NCBI GenBank assembly: GCA_012934845.2
Contig: WNNJ02002011.1
Coordinates: 248,001-312,000 of the forward strand
DNA length: 64,000 nucleotides
Source: Pomphorhynchus laevis
Lineage: Eukaryota > Acanthocephala > Palaeacanthocephala > Echinorhynchida > Pomphorhynchidae
Direction: 5' to 3'
In this document: positions 46,621-59,189 of the stretch, one piece after another
Layout of the letters: each line of letters begins with the position of its first letter
Numbering within the stretch: position 1 is the stretch's first letter
Translations under genes and position numbers: made by a program
Notes under the pieces: generated by a model
Seen by the model: the letters and a program-made list of their open reading frames with translations, nothing else
What the model was told of the DNA's origin: nothing
Database searches by the model: none

Positions 46621-48499
46621 TTAATGTATATTAATTATTAATAATTTCATTATTAATAATTATTAATAATTATTAGTAATTTTTTATAATACATATTATA
46701 TAATTAGTAATAACATTATAAATATTTTCGTTAATATTTCGTTATTATCAAGGTACATTAGATTTATCATCTTATTACATGCGAATAAATGTAAATAAAT
46801 GTAAGTAACCATACAGCTGCATAGGCAAACCACGATGTGAACAATCATCAATTCTTGTTGAAACACAAGAAATTATTGAGTCAAAATTGCGTCCAAAAAT
46901 ATAATAAATTCACAGGACAGAGTTAGGTATTCCAAAAATTAACGTCGCTCAAACTCTGAAGAACTAATACCCCATAAAATCCAAAACCCTTAATACAACG
47001 AATAAAGAGTTAATGTATCAAAAAAATGAAAGCAATGTTGTTTATTACATCGAGTTCACAAAAATTTCTTAAAACACATCAGAATATAAATATAAAAAAA
47101 TAAAACTAAATAAAAATAAAATTTTGATGATTTTGTGTTTACCTTTATGAAATAAACAGGAAGATATTTGAATAAAATATTATTTTTAGTTGTGCTCGGA
47201 CTACACGGATAACTTATTAGAAATGATTATGGTCGTGTTGTTGTGGCTAGAATTGCATGTAAGTTCTTTGGAATGTTCCTAGATTAAGACTTTGTTGCGT
47301 TTTGTGTGCATTCAAATATGGATTCAATCTACGGATTCGAATGAATTGTTATGGATTCAAATAGATAAAATTACGACATTACATTAAGCTCTTCAAACTT
47401 TTTTGTTCTACATTTCTACAAATCAAATACTTGTGTAGTAAATATGTGACATTATATCAAAATTAACGTTAGAATCATTTTATACTGCATGCTTGGATGC
47501 AGGTGTCGAAAATGCTTTTTCCATAAAGACAAATTTCAGTCGATTTAAATTAAAAATATGAAGAAGCAACTAAATGTAAAAGAGGCAACGTAGCATGTGC
47601 TAAATTGTTTGGGCATATTTTAAGTAAAAAATCGGATTGTAAAGATTCTTATTCAAAAAATGATTGGCAAACCGACTGTATTTGTTTTACTGTCTCCTTG
47701 TTCTTTTTCCTTTTGATGTTCGAATTAAATTTTTTGTGGTGGCACTATACAACAATTTTGCTAAAATATCTCTGCCATATGTAAATAGCTCACAAATTTA
47801 GGACAATGGCAACAATTGATGAGATCTACGCAGAATATTTTTATAACATCACGTACACACGAGAAATAGATATAGGAATTCCTTTGATTTGTTTTTGGTC
47901 TTGTCGTTCTTAAAATATCAAACAATTCATTATTGACTTTAAGGTGATTACTAAGATAATATAAACGGAATATACGCCAACATTCTTTTAACAAGTCTTC
48001 CCGACAAATTTAAAATACAACTGGTTAGTACAAAAGAAGTAAAAAATTTCTTATTAGAAAATAATTTTTGAATTCGAAATAAAAAGGTTTCACTCACTCT
48101 TTATTCGTTAAATTTAATGTATTAGATCTTTTAGATTGGATCTTCAGAATTTAGTTGAAGATTGTTTTTGGAATACCAAATTCCATATAAAGATTTTAAT
48201 TTTCACAACATTTTACCTTTAAAATATGTTTGTATCAAATTATTTAAATGATTTTGAAGAAAGATAATATAATTACATATTATGGCAATTCTAGTAATTT
48301 CACTATTTAATGTAAAAATTGGAATTAATTGGATTTATTTTCAATATTGCATTGATGGTTTATATATTTAATTATTTTTTGTTTGATTTTATTTTTATAG
48401 TAACCTACTTTATGTATCTCTTAAAAGGTTTACGAAAAAGTTAACCTAGCAACGAGGTCAAATGCATGTTAATGAAGTATCTACTCTGACAAAATTTGA
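46621..48499. other. Non-coding, no supported gene
   Basis: An apparent exon near 47232-47272 (NDYGRVVVARIA before a GTAAGT) and the minus-strand frame at 47761-47994 have no family match and were not called. The rest is AT-rich. Confidence 0.35.
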
Positions 48500-50829
48500 T
48501 AATCTTATATCTTATTCTAATACAAAGTATATTATTTATTATTTCTAATACAAACTATATTATTTATCCATTTATTTATCCATAAAATTTACTGGTTAAT
48601 ACATTTATTTTTAATAATATTTTATTAGTTTATATATTTTATAATTTTCTGTTTAATTTTATTTATATTTGCCACTTAAGAGTTTAAATTTATTCTTTAT
48701 ATTATTGTGTTGATTTATATATTTTACTATTTTCTGCTTGATGTTATTTTTATAGTAACCTAGTTTAAATTATGCATATATTAAATTATATAAATGATTT
48801 AAAGAAAACCAATATCATAACATATAATAGAATTTCTTGAAATTTCATTATTTAATGTATTATATTTTATATTATATGGTATGCATGAATGCTCATGCAA
48901 AAATATGTTTTTGTAAATTTAAATATGTCATCTTTACGATATAAATTAATAATAATTCTAATTGATGCTAATTTAACGTTCATATCTAGATATACACCTT
49001 CTTTATCATAAATATTGGTATTGTTAAAAATAAGGCTACGTGGATAAATTTGTGGACTTATTGAGGTACAATTTGTTCATCATACAGATTGTATGTTTTG
49101 TTTCTGATTAAGAAAGCAGCATCTTGCAAAATATAAAAATAAATTAGTGTTTATTAATTTTGCTAAATAATTTAAATATAAAATGTATAGATTTAGATCA
49201 GTAATTTTTAAATATATTTATTACAAATCAATTACAATTTGATTAATTAAGAGTTCTAAAATGTGTACATACAAAACAATCTTGTTATAGATATTAGTGA
49301 ATGTAAAAATGGGGGTCAATTAAAGAGTTCTAAAAGCTGAATGTAAAAATGTTTTTAATTCGCTTATTAATCATTTATTTTAATGATTGAAAATTAATTA
49401 ATGATTAAACAGCAATTATTAATGATTAATCATCATTCATTAATCATTAAATTAGCTTGATTAATTAGTTTAAATCATTGATTCCGAATCCTTAAAATTT
49501 TTTGATGTTAAGTTTATTGATGCAAAATTCAAACATTGAGGGAGCGCTTACGCTACGATTTTGTACATTTTACTTGTGAAGGGCAATAAGGTATATGTTT
49601 ATCAATAATTAAAACTAAACGGAACTGGTAGCTTAAATTGTAGTCTTTTAATATAAACCGATATTTGTTTATTATTATGGATATTGAATTCCTTATTTTC
49701 ATTATGCATTGTACATAGTTAGCTGATGTATGTAAATAGCTGTTTTTTTGTAGATGGATAGTTCAGATAGGAAGTGCATTTTTGTAATGTGAGTTTGTAG
49801 CAATAAAAATATTATCTAGAGGAATACTTGGTAGAGAAGTAAATACGATCGTCAGAGTAAAGAATGTTTGTTCATTATTGAAATGTTTAATAAATATATT
49901 TCTCGCTGACATATCAACGCTCTTTAATAAATCATTTTTATTGTTGCTGTTTCTTAATTGGAAATTATTATTTAATAAATGTTTTGGTATTTTAATAATT
50001 TGATTCATAAGTTCTAAATTAACGTGGACGCGTGCCCGCACATAAAACAATTTCGTTTTCACATGGATAATTAAGTGAAACAGATTGCCTTAATAGAATT
50101 ATTGGATACGTTATTCGATTTGCTGCTGCATTTGCTTTAAAATGCTAGATTTAATTGAAATACGTTTAATGTATAATGTAATGTACAAAATTTTATATTT
50201 TTCATTTCATTTTAGGCTTAGAATAAATTCAGAAGATGCATTAGGACTTTTACTCTATTTTAGTAATTTAATTTTTATTGTATACAAAAATATAGGAATC
50301 TTAAGCTTTAACTGATAAAATTTTGGTACAATTGAATGTAAGAAGGGCATTGATATTTTAGATTGATTAGATTATGCATTGCAAATAGATTTAAATCACG
50401 AATTAAAGTAAAATATACGCTAATTTGGTAGAATTTAGAAAATATTTAGTTATTAAAACTTCATAAAATTAAATTTTTTCAATAATAAAATATTGAAATT
50501 TTAAAATTTCTCTAATTAAGAAAAATTAGATATTTTTCTTTTGAGCATGACCAAAACAACAAATGCTTGGCTATTAAGGTTTTCCTGATAATAGCAATAG
50601 GTCAAAATATCGTTAATAAATATGAAAAATTATTTATTGGTTCTTTATATTCATCACTAATTTTTTCCAATTTCTATTCATCCACGATATCTTAATAAAT
50701 TTGTTTGTTACTCACTCGGTAAAGTAAATGTGCAAAAATCCTATTTCACATTTTTACTTTTTTATAAAAATTTATATTTCTAAAAATTTATATTCTAAAA
50801 AAAGTTCATTCATTGAATTGCTGATAAAA
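48500..50829 (-). repeat. Dispersed repeat R1, right arm of the inverted duplication
   Basis: Complement of 12285-13725. The outer edge attgctgataaaa at 50817-50829 matches 12285 onward. Block gtggacgcgtgcccgcaca is near 50022. The ~0.7-kb stretch 49165-49886 has no counterpart in the left arm and interrupts aagcaaaacactaactta, so it is either an insertion here or a deletion there. The open frame at 49763-50062 lies across that junction and is not conserved, so I do not call a gene. Confidence 0.85.
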
Positions 50830-51154
50830 CTTGTTGTCTTTGGTCTAATCACGTAATTTTGTTGTCTTTGTTTTCCTTGTGGTGGCTACCTCATCATAAT
50901 CACTGAATGCGAGTGTAATGCAGCTATTCAACAATGTGTTACAAAAGGTGAAATCACAAACCAACAGCTTTACATCGTCTAAAGGTATCAGTGAAACTTC
51001 GTCTAATTGTTTATCATATGTCCAGACATCCCTGCGCGTTATATCCTGAAATATGTCCCCTCATCTGCTAGAACCATTTTTAGAAAGTTATTCACATTAA
51101 CATATCTTACGTACCTGGATTTCTATCTAGATCAATCGTTCACGTGTTTGGCAG

Positions 51155-51255
51155 TGATCGGCAGACCAGATCTGCAGACCTGATCGGCAGACGTGGTCGG
51201 CCGACCTGATCGGCAGACGTGGTCGGCCGACCTGATCGGCAGACGTGGTCGGCAG
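51155..51255. repeat. 26-bp CpG-rich tandem repeat, about four units
   Basis: Units at 51181-51206 and 51207-51232 are identical (tgatcggcagacgtggtcgg plus ccgacc). A partial unit follows at 51233-51255, and a diverged one precedes at 51155-51180. Each unit has several CpG and cggccg, which is striking in this AT-rich DNA. Confidence 0.9.
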
Positions 51256-52396
51256 TGCTTGAATAAATGCTTCAACCTCTTTAGATGCAACAGCGAGTAG
51301 CTTGGCTACCGACTAAAGGTTTTGTACAGTTCTCAAAAAAGGTCGCATCCATTGTTTGTGAGCCTAGCGTCTAATAGTATAGCGCAACCAAACTCCGAAA
51401 AAAATACGGCAGTCACTTGATATAATCGGGGAAAGTTCTCGCTTGTATAAGTAGCGAAGTGTGGCTCAAGCACAGTGACAATCAGCTCTTTGGAAGTCAA
51501 CACTGACGAACAGAAGGCTGATATAGAGACTACAAAGGCTTGCAGAATATTGAGTTCACCCAAATTTACTGGTAACTGAGCTTGACGCCTGACTTAATCT
51601 GATTGATTTAGTTTGAGAATCTAGCTGAACAAACGTCGATTTACATGTTAAAATCGGTCAGTTTGTTATTAAGGATAGAGGTTAAACACGCAATAGATAG
51701 TTTTTGTGAAATGTTTAAGAAGAAATAGGGCGTCATGTTGACTAAACTGCGTCAATAGTCTTCCACACAAGGAAAACTGATCAATTGCAGCTTTGACAAA
51801 CAAACTTCGGCATTCTAGCTATATAATGGGATCACCGAACAAATCATAGCAACATCATATGATGAAAGGTACCAGGTAACAAGGCCTCTGTAGGTGTAGC
51901 ATCCTAGGCGACGTCCGTTGTATTTTCGAATTTGCTTGTATTGAGTTTTAGAAGCATATCGGCTCCCAACGATACTTTCTATGCCGGCAGAAGAGTTGTT
52001 AAGGATCCGTGTATCCTCTCGTCGTGTATATACCACAGGTTCAGCGTTAAGTGTAATTTTTGCCTTGAGTGTAGCCTTATTGAACGCCCATTGTTGTTTT
52101 AGCCAAAGAATAACAATGTCGATTTATCGTAGAATATAATTTTAGTTACTTAACTATCAACATCAGAATTAACAGTCTTGTGTAAGCTATTAAATCCTTC
52201 GTAAAGTCCAATTCACCCGTGCTGACTAATTCAACATGTCTTCACGTAAGAAAGCTCTTGTAGCATGTACAGCCGCTTTTAATCTATCTGTCATCCTTAC
52301 AAACATTTAAAAGAGAATAAGGTTAAAGAGGATCATTTTAGCGCCAAAACAATTACAAGCTGGGAAGGTATGCGTTGAATAACGCATCCGACGAAA

Positions 52397-52654
52397 TTGA
52401 GCAGATTTCGCAGTCATTTTTGGAAGGTTAAGAGTTTAGCGCCAAACACGTACAGAATTACTGGACTTGTCGGAGAGAAGAAAACGTACTATATCACAGA
52501 GGAAAGTAAACATTCGTTATTCCATGGCTTCGGAAAACCCACTAGTATTAAATGCATGGCGCTTAGGTCACAAGGTTCGCCGCATGACGGTTGCGGGAAA
52601 AAGCAGGCAGCTTCCATAATTGATTGGGAGTGTAACAGTCGTTATCAGAGCTGA
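52397..52654 (+). pseudogene. Possible integrase C-terminal fragment
   Basis: The frame reads RFRSHFWKVKSLAPNTYRIT, then GLVGEKKTYYITEESKHSLF. The order F-x-V-x-x-x-x-PxTYRIxxLxGExxxxxYxxE resembles the chromodomain-like tail of integrases from Polinton or LTR elements (pattern P-x-T-Y-x-L-x-D ... G-x-F-Y-x-E-E-L). Similarity is short, and no catalytic DDE region was recognised upstream. Confidence 0.3.
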
Positions 52655-53520
52655 GTTGGTCATTTCTGAAAGGTTTAAGAGTCAACGGTTTTTCGTACGT
52701 TGGATATTTCGCTTGCATTACCGGAGAATTGACCTATCAGGAATAATTAGTGTTTGATCGCTTGACAGAATCTGCACCGACTTGCTTATATCTCCATCTT
52801 CAATTTTCTTTCAACTACAGTTTTTGTACTGGCAGATTGTCAGCGGAATTTGCTAAACCTAAATCTCGATTGTCTCGTCTCGTTATCTCGGTTGTCAGTT
52901 ATTGAATGGCTAACAGATAATCGGTTATTCTTAATTATCATAGTACATGGCTTGTAGTATTTTATGAAATCCTAAGATTTTTTTATGGGAGCTCAGAAAG
53001 GCAAATTAACATTCTTTGTTTTTGTTGTCGATCACATTATGCGTCCTGCATCCCGTTGACTACGTTCTGCACTTATTTGCAGCACTTCACGTGGAATTCT
53101 TCTTTACTGCTTGATTTTCTTGGAGAGCACATATCATCAATTTTAGTTATTGGTCTGTTGGCATAGGAGACTAAATCATCTTTACAACCCAAATTAGTGC
53201 ACTGTCGTTGTCATGGTTCATTGAATTCTGTTGATAATTATCGAATGTCGTATTAATTTTACATTGAATTCTGTCGAATTCTGTTGTTAATTATTCGAAT
53301 TTGTATTAATTTTACAACATTGGTTGTAATCAATATGCGGTGCTTCGTTAGTATTACGAAATTCAAAGGTTTCTTTAGAATTATTTTTGTATCGAGATAA
53401 AAAAAAACTATTTATTTTTCAAGATTTCTCTTTTATTTTATTATACGAATTTTTAAATGAACTAGGCTACTATAAAAATATAAAGGAATGTCAAAAGTAA
53501 GATTCCTTTTGACATAAAGG

Positions 53521-53686
53521 AATTCCTTTATGTCAAACATAAAGGAATTAAAATTATTTTGAACATTTTATCAACTATTTGATGCCATCTTTAAGAATGT
53601 TAAAATTCCTTTATGTCAAACATAAAGGAATTAAAATTCTTTTGAACATTTTATCAACTATTTGATGCCATCTTTAAGAATGTTAA
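53521..53686. repeat. 83-bp exact tandem duplication
   Basis: Copies start at 53521 and 53604 with aattcctttatgtcaaacat and include tcaactatttgatgccatct. They differ at about one base. A foldback (aaaggaattcctttatgtc) sits at the left edge. Confidence 0.9.
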
Positions 53687-53699
53687 AATCATAGTGTTA

Positions 53700-54060
53700 T
53701 AAAACCATTTAAATAATTTAATACGTACATATTTTAAACTAGGTTACTATAAAAATGACATCAAGCAGAAAATAGTAAAATATATAAATCAACACAATAA
53801 TATAAAGAATAAATTTAAACTCTTAAGTGGCAAATTTTTATGGATGGATAATAAATAATATACTTTGTATTAGAATAAGATACTAGATAGTTTTATCAGA
53901 GGAAATACATCGTTAGCATGTATTTCCCCGCTGCTATGTTGGGTAGAGGAACAGGGGCCGAAACTTGATAACATAGCAGTTCCTCCTGATGACCTCTAAT
54001 TCTTATTCTGATACAACGTCTGTTATTTATTAGTCAATTCATAAAAATTGATTTTTATTT
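53700..54060 (+). repeat. Dispersed repeat R1, partial copy
   Basis: Matches the R1 inner end: aaactaggttactataaaaa then tgacatcaagcagaaaatag near 53740, and ggccgaaacttgataacata then gcagttcctcctgatgacct near 53960. The latter block recurs, decayed or inverted, at 28404-28470, 33800-33870 and 63680, marking one family end. Confidence 0.7.
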
Positions 54061-56001
54061 TTAATTTCAATTTATAATTCATATTGATTTAAATTATATA
54101 AAATCTTATAACAATTATTTATTATTAATTAATTTTTTATTATTTAACTATTTAACATTTATTTTGCATTATTTTTAATTTGCAATATAAAATATGTAGA
54201 CTCAGTTAGCTTATTTAATTTCGCTCTTATAATACGAGTCTAACAAAAAAATATAACAAACTATGATTTAGTACTTAACAAGAATAGTTATTGCTAAACT
54301 ATATTTTTAAAAGATTAAAAATAATTTCTTTGATTAATCCGATATTTTTTAATGATCGCAGTAGATGTTTAAATATTAAAATTTGGTAGCAGATGATCTA
54401 TTTTATCAATATTTCAGCGGCACAGAAGCTCGCAATTGATAGGGATTGTGTAATGGTTTGCAACTTGCAAAATAGCATGTGGAATAAAAATTATTCGTAA
54501 GAATTTTTCCTATAAACAGGTGATATGATATAAAGTACAACTTTTATCCAAAATATAGCATAAATTCGAATGAAAGAAGTTTAAAATGCACATGAACCAA
54601 TAAAGTTAGTTACAGTAGACTTTACTTTACAATAAATTCGGTAAAATAGCATTTTACAATAGCAATTTAAGTGATAAATACAATCTGTGAATGTTCTTCC
54701 AGTGAAGCTGGAAGAATACTATTTATATCATTATAAACAGCTTTAATAGGCATGCTGATATTATAATTAAAACAATTGATCCTAATTGACATGAAAAATG
54801 AGTGCATCCTTAGCTCTAGACATTGCATCACAGTTTGAGAAAAAAATTTCAGGAAAACTGTCGGAGGCAGTTTACAACTAGGCTTTTGCAACTAAAGTCG
54901 TCTAGTCAGTTTAAAAGTTATCTTTACATAAGTGAACTCTAGCTCAACGCTTTAAGAAACATCAGTATGACGAGCAGTTTGTTTTTCTTTATTATGCCCA
55001 AGTATTTATGTGAGTTGTTAAGCGCAAACTGCTATGATAACGACCTTCAAATTTTTCACGCATTGTTTTTATAAATCTTGTACACCTGGTAAATTTGCTT
55101 CCATTTTTTCTATAATCTTGTCGATGCTAACAGAAACAGTCAAAATGAAATATTTTTGAACATTCCATAAATGTTCAATCGCCTAACAGCTTTTGAGCGT
55201 AATATGTCAGGTATGCTATTTTCAAAAGCATTTTCCAACGATAAGCGTAAACATTCATAAAATAATTTATTCTAAATCACTTGCATTCTGATTTCATCTG
55301 TTACACGATATTCTTCAAATCCTTTTAATTGAATAAATTTCGTAAAAAAGCTTTCATTTCTGCATGTAAGATTTTTGCTTTCGTAATTAAATTTAATTGC
55401 ATATTTTCAAAGCTTTTATTTCATTTTTTAAATGTCATCGTTTAATTGATACTTTTATGTTGGACTAAATCAACTAACCAAAGCTTAACTTAATTTTAAA
55501 CAATTTTAAAATTTATTAATTAAAATAATGATAACATTTCATATAAATACGATGCACTTAGCTTAATTAACAATGGAGTGCATTAGTCAACTTAATTACA
55601 ACTATCTGAATTGATATTATGAATTCAGAACATTTTGTAATTCTAAAATTATATATGTAATAATAAAAAATAATTTTTACGAATATTAAATAATATTACT
55701 TGTTGAATTTTAACGAGACACGCTGGGGTATATATTCCATATTAAATCTAAAAGCCTTTCCCAGCAAAAAGAAATTAAACATTTCTTCAATATTTCGATC
55801 CGTAGCATTTCAATATATGAAGAAATGTATATATGCAAAGAATCATAAAAAAATTCTTTGTATAAAGAATTATTATGTAGCAAATGCTTTACATTATATG
55901 TTTTCTCTTAAAACATTCAAAGGAAATACATAATAAGTCTTAAAATAAGTAATAAGTAATAAGTCTTGGAGACAATTTTATATATATCTTACTTATATAC
56001 A

Positions 56002-56002
<1 letters not shown>
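54061..56002. other. AT-rich non-coding DNA
   Basis: No exons or elements were recognised. The open frames at 54667-54891 (-) and 55700-55933 (+) have no splice, codon or family support. Confidence 0.4.

Positions 56003-56056
<54 letters not shown>
56003..56056. repeat. (TA)n microsatellite
   Basis: About 26 uninterrupted TA units, followed by aaacctatatatagg. Confidence 0.95.
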
Positions 56057-56060
<4 letters not shown>

Positions 56061-56164
56061 TATATATAGGTTTATATATATGCTGTATATCTTACTTAAA
56101 TAATATTATTTTTAAATAATATTATATACAAGATGTATAAAATTTCAACTATTTGTATTTCATC

Positions 56165-57050
56165 ATATATAATTCGTTGATACACCGGTGTACCCATAAA
56201 TAAAATTTTGTACTCGTAAATAAATCACTGTTTTCCTCATGAGGAGGCATAAACACCAGGCAGCATTCTATATATCTTCATCAAACCAAGAAAGTCGCTA
56301 CGTATGCCCAGTCATCCTATGTGTGACGACAAACTTCACAACGGTAGACGCGTTTCACTCTAACAGAGCTCATCAGTACAGGGACTTCAATAATCATCCA
56401 TAGACACCTTAACACACCTTTAGACAGTGTTTAAGGCTCAAAAAGCAAAACTACACTTAATCTGAATCATCAGAGGAAATTTAGCATAAGCACTGTGCAT
56501 GGCAGTGCGTATTGCTGTTTAACTATGCATCAGGCACAAATTATTTTTAATAGAAATGCTGTTTTACAGGGACACTTTTAAGTGTACAAATATACAAAAT
56601 ATAATTTGTTGTTACACTTGCACCGGGACACACAATGGTGTACTCGTAAATAAATCACTATGTTTTCCTCATGAAGAGTCATAAACACCAGGCAGCATTA
56701 TATATATCCTAATGAGATCAAGAAATAGAACCGAATTATTTATGCAATACAAAACGTCGCTACGTATGGCCACTCATTCTATGTGTGACGACAAACTTGA
56801 TTGTGTGACAAACTTGATTGCAGGACGACAGTGATTTATTTATTAGTGCACCGGAATGTGTCCCAGAACAGGTGTAACAAAAATTTATATTTGATATATT
56901 TGTACACGTTAAAGTGTCCATGTTAAACAGCATTTCTATTAAAAGGAATTTAGTGCCTGATGCATGGTTAAACTGCAATACGCACTGGAATACACAGAGC
57001 GCATGCTAAATTATCTCTGATGATTCAGATAAAGTGTATATACAATGCCG
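56165..57050. repeat. Complex direct and inverted repeat block
   Basis: 56210-56330 (actcgtaaataaatcactgt ... cgctacgtatgcccagtcat) repeats directly at 56640-56800. Separately, 56440-56630 (taatctgaatcatcagaggaa ... cagcattt region) is inverted at 56838-57045 (gtgcctgatgcatggttaaa ... tgatgattcagataaagtgt). The arrangement suggests two copies of an element of about 0.4 kb in opposite orientation, with a shared tail. No coding frame is conserved. Confidence 0.65.
56344..56379 (-). ncRNA. Minimal hammerhead-like motif
   Basis: Minus strand: GUA (56379-56377), CUGAUGA (56376-56370), stem II GCUCU-GUU-AGAGU (56369-56357), GAAA (56356-56353), then CGCGUC and UACC. Stem II has five pairs (one G-U). 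Stem III would be AC/GU with a 2-nt loop. Stem I is three pairs (GUA/UAC). Cleavage would follow GUC. Very short stem III is known in Penelope-type hammerheads, which act as dimers. Core bases are intact. Confidence 0.45.
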
Positions 57051-57340
57051 CATTTATAAATTTCATAAGAAATTTATATAATGTCGAATTTTATATAAAT
57101 GCCGCATTTCGTAAGAAATCCTGGACCTTTGTTTACTCAGCACATCCGTGCATTTATAATTTACTTAATGTTATAATATTTAGATATTAATGTTATAATA
57201 TTTCTTAATATTTAAATTTTTAATTAAGAGATTTAACATCTATTTTAAATTAATTTTCATTTTATCATTTGAATTATTTCAAAGCTTTTATTTCTTTGTA
57301 TTTAAGAAAACTTAAATAAGCACAGAAAGCCGAAATAAAC

Positions 57341-57593
57341 ATGTACAAAATTGACGATAACAAAATCGAAAACTCGATTCAAACTCCTATTTTTCAATGG
57401 GTAAGTAAAAGAATACTAAAAGAATTTTTACTAATAACTTTTGTTTAATATATAAAATTATTAATCCATCAAAATTACTTCATTTTTTCCTTCTGCATTC
57501 AATTCTTCATAATAGAACATAATTTATTTCATGTAGAAAATATGGACGGAGCCACTTATGGGTTTACCAATAAATATAAATAAAAAAGAGTAA
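57341..57593 (+). CDS. Candidate two-exon small protein, unrecognised
   Basis: Exon 1 (57341-57400) starts ATG after gaaataaac and encodes MYKIDDNKIENSIQTPIFQW, ending at a consensus TGG|GTAAGT donor. Intron of 136 nt with a pyrimidine-rich tail and atgtag acceptor. Exon 2 (57537-57593) continues in phase as KIWTEPLMGLPININKKE and a stop. 38 residues in all. A second donor-like GTAAAA overlaps the stop, so the real gene could be longer. The splice signals are good, but so short a gene could be chance. Confidence 0.4.
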
Positions 57594-58174
57594 AAGTATG
57601 TATTTGATAAGTAATCGATAAGTAATATATGAGGAATTATAATATATGATTTATTTATCATGTATTTTTATATAATAATATAATATTACAATATCATATT
57701 ATAATATTATATTATAATATAATAATATAATATAATATTATGAGGAATTATAATATATAATATAAATACTAAACCCACAATCTTCTTCCATTTCAAATAT
57801 ATATATTATTACAGGAACGAAGAAGAAAATATCCTTTATTTGATAAAAATTCTATATTTCGATAGCTCCTGATATCAAAAATGTTTCAATTTTTTTGAGT
57901 GAAACATTTTTTTTGTAATCCTGATGATGATATAATATATGATATATATTTATCATTTATTTTTATATAATAAGAATATTATTATATTATTATATTTTTT
58001 ATAATTTATTATAATATTATAACATTATAATATAATAGATTTATAATCTATTATTATAGATTCATAATAATATTTTTTATGATAATATTTTTTTAATATA
58101 TAAGTTATTATTATATGTACAATTATAATAGGCACGCATCCCCAGCATTTGAAAATCAAGATTAAAATATATAT
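57594..58174. other. AT-rich DNA with a TIR-element fragment
   Basis: Near 57813, caggaacgaagaagaaaata resembles the terminus of the 16240-17535 element. Otherwise ATAT low complexity. Confidence 0.45.
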
Positions 58175-59189
58175 TTAAATTATTTCCGCACTACTGCTTC
58201 CATCTCCTCGTAACGGTATTGCCACACATTTTCTTCTGGGTGCACGGATACAGTATGATGCGGCTCGTGCAAGGGCGATGCTCAACCTTGATCGTATTCC
58301 GGCTATGACTTCTCCATAACTTCTTTTGTGTTTGAGAGAAATCTTTTTCGCCATTGTCTTCAGAAGTATGGAGGTAGTAGGTGCGATTGCTCCGTTAGTT
58401 GCGAATGTAACTGGGAAGAAAGACGCATGCTCGATTTCAGTGATTCTTTCCTCGTATTTAGCCTTCTTTCTTTGCTCGTGATATTCGAATGTTGATTGCA
58501 CGGACTTTGCGTGGTAGGAGGGAGCATGATTATTGAAAATGGAGACGTCTATAAACGTCCGCTCTAATCTACCACCAAAACGACCAGCTGCATACTATGT
58601 CTGGACATGCATGTAATAGTCGTGTCGTTGTAGTTCTCTGGAAGTGGATGTTGTTTTCGACTTGTTGTAGTTCAGGCTCGACCGCTACACTACTGCAAAT
58701 ATCATTGAGCGTAGTTGCGAGTATATCCCGTATTTCATTATGTCGTATTGTCGGTAACGCACCCTTTCTACACGACAGTACATGTGACAGACTCATGGCA
58801 TCACGACATTGACATTTGTCGGACATATTACGGGGTATCCAATTATACCGCGCAGCCAAAGCATAATGAAATTCTCGTGTGGATAAGTGTAGTCCTAGTT
58901 TTGCGATAGGACGTGTGTTTAACCAGATAGAAGCGCCGAGTGCGGAAGCGTATTCGATTGACAAGGCGACCTGATCTGAAACCTGTAAAGTGATTTGTTC
59001 TTTTCGATGAACCGCTTTTCTTTCATTTGCATCATGTATGGCTCTCAAAACATTAGTTTGTGCTAACTGCACTATTTCGGGACCATCAGAATCGTCGTAC
59101 GCTTGGCACATCAATTTCGCGCTTTCAAATTGGGTAAGTGCCTCGATTTGAGAATCTCGAAAGCCCAAACCCCCTAGTTTTGCCGGCAA
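58175..59189 (-). pseudogene. LINE family C zinc finger, nuclease and tail
   Basis: The frame 59189-58569 runs from AKLGGLGFRDSQIEALTQFE through the CCHC finger (CQC...HVLSC) to CPDIVCSW, where a frameshift ends it. The next frame (from about 58590) restores GGRLERTFIDVSIFNNHAPS and continues for about 108 codons to the stop at 58175, with GEVIAGIRSRLSIALARAAS. The nuclease would cleave the target DNA site for priming. The tail past the nuclease is basic and helical and conserved between copies; its role is unknown. Confidence 0.7.

Larger units (their letters stand above)
50830..52900. other. Higher-GC island, probable decayed mobile element
   Basis: Composition jumps at 50830, exactly where the R1 arm ends, and falls again near 52900. 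It contains the 26-bp tandem repeat and a possible integrase-tail frame. Frames are short and broken on both strands. The sharp boundaries suggest an inserted element. Its class is not established. Confidence 0.45.

Noticed and set aside
47205-47275. Possible + strand exon before a GTAAGT
   Set aside because: The better-looking frame needs a weak acceptor; only 13 codons, no neighbouring exon found.
49763-50062. 99-codon minus-strand frame in the R1 right arm
   Set aside because: It crosses a junction absent from the left arm and is not preserved there.
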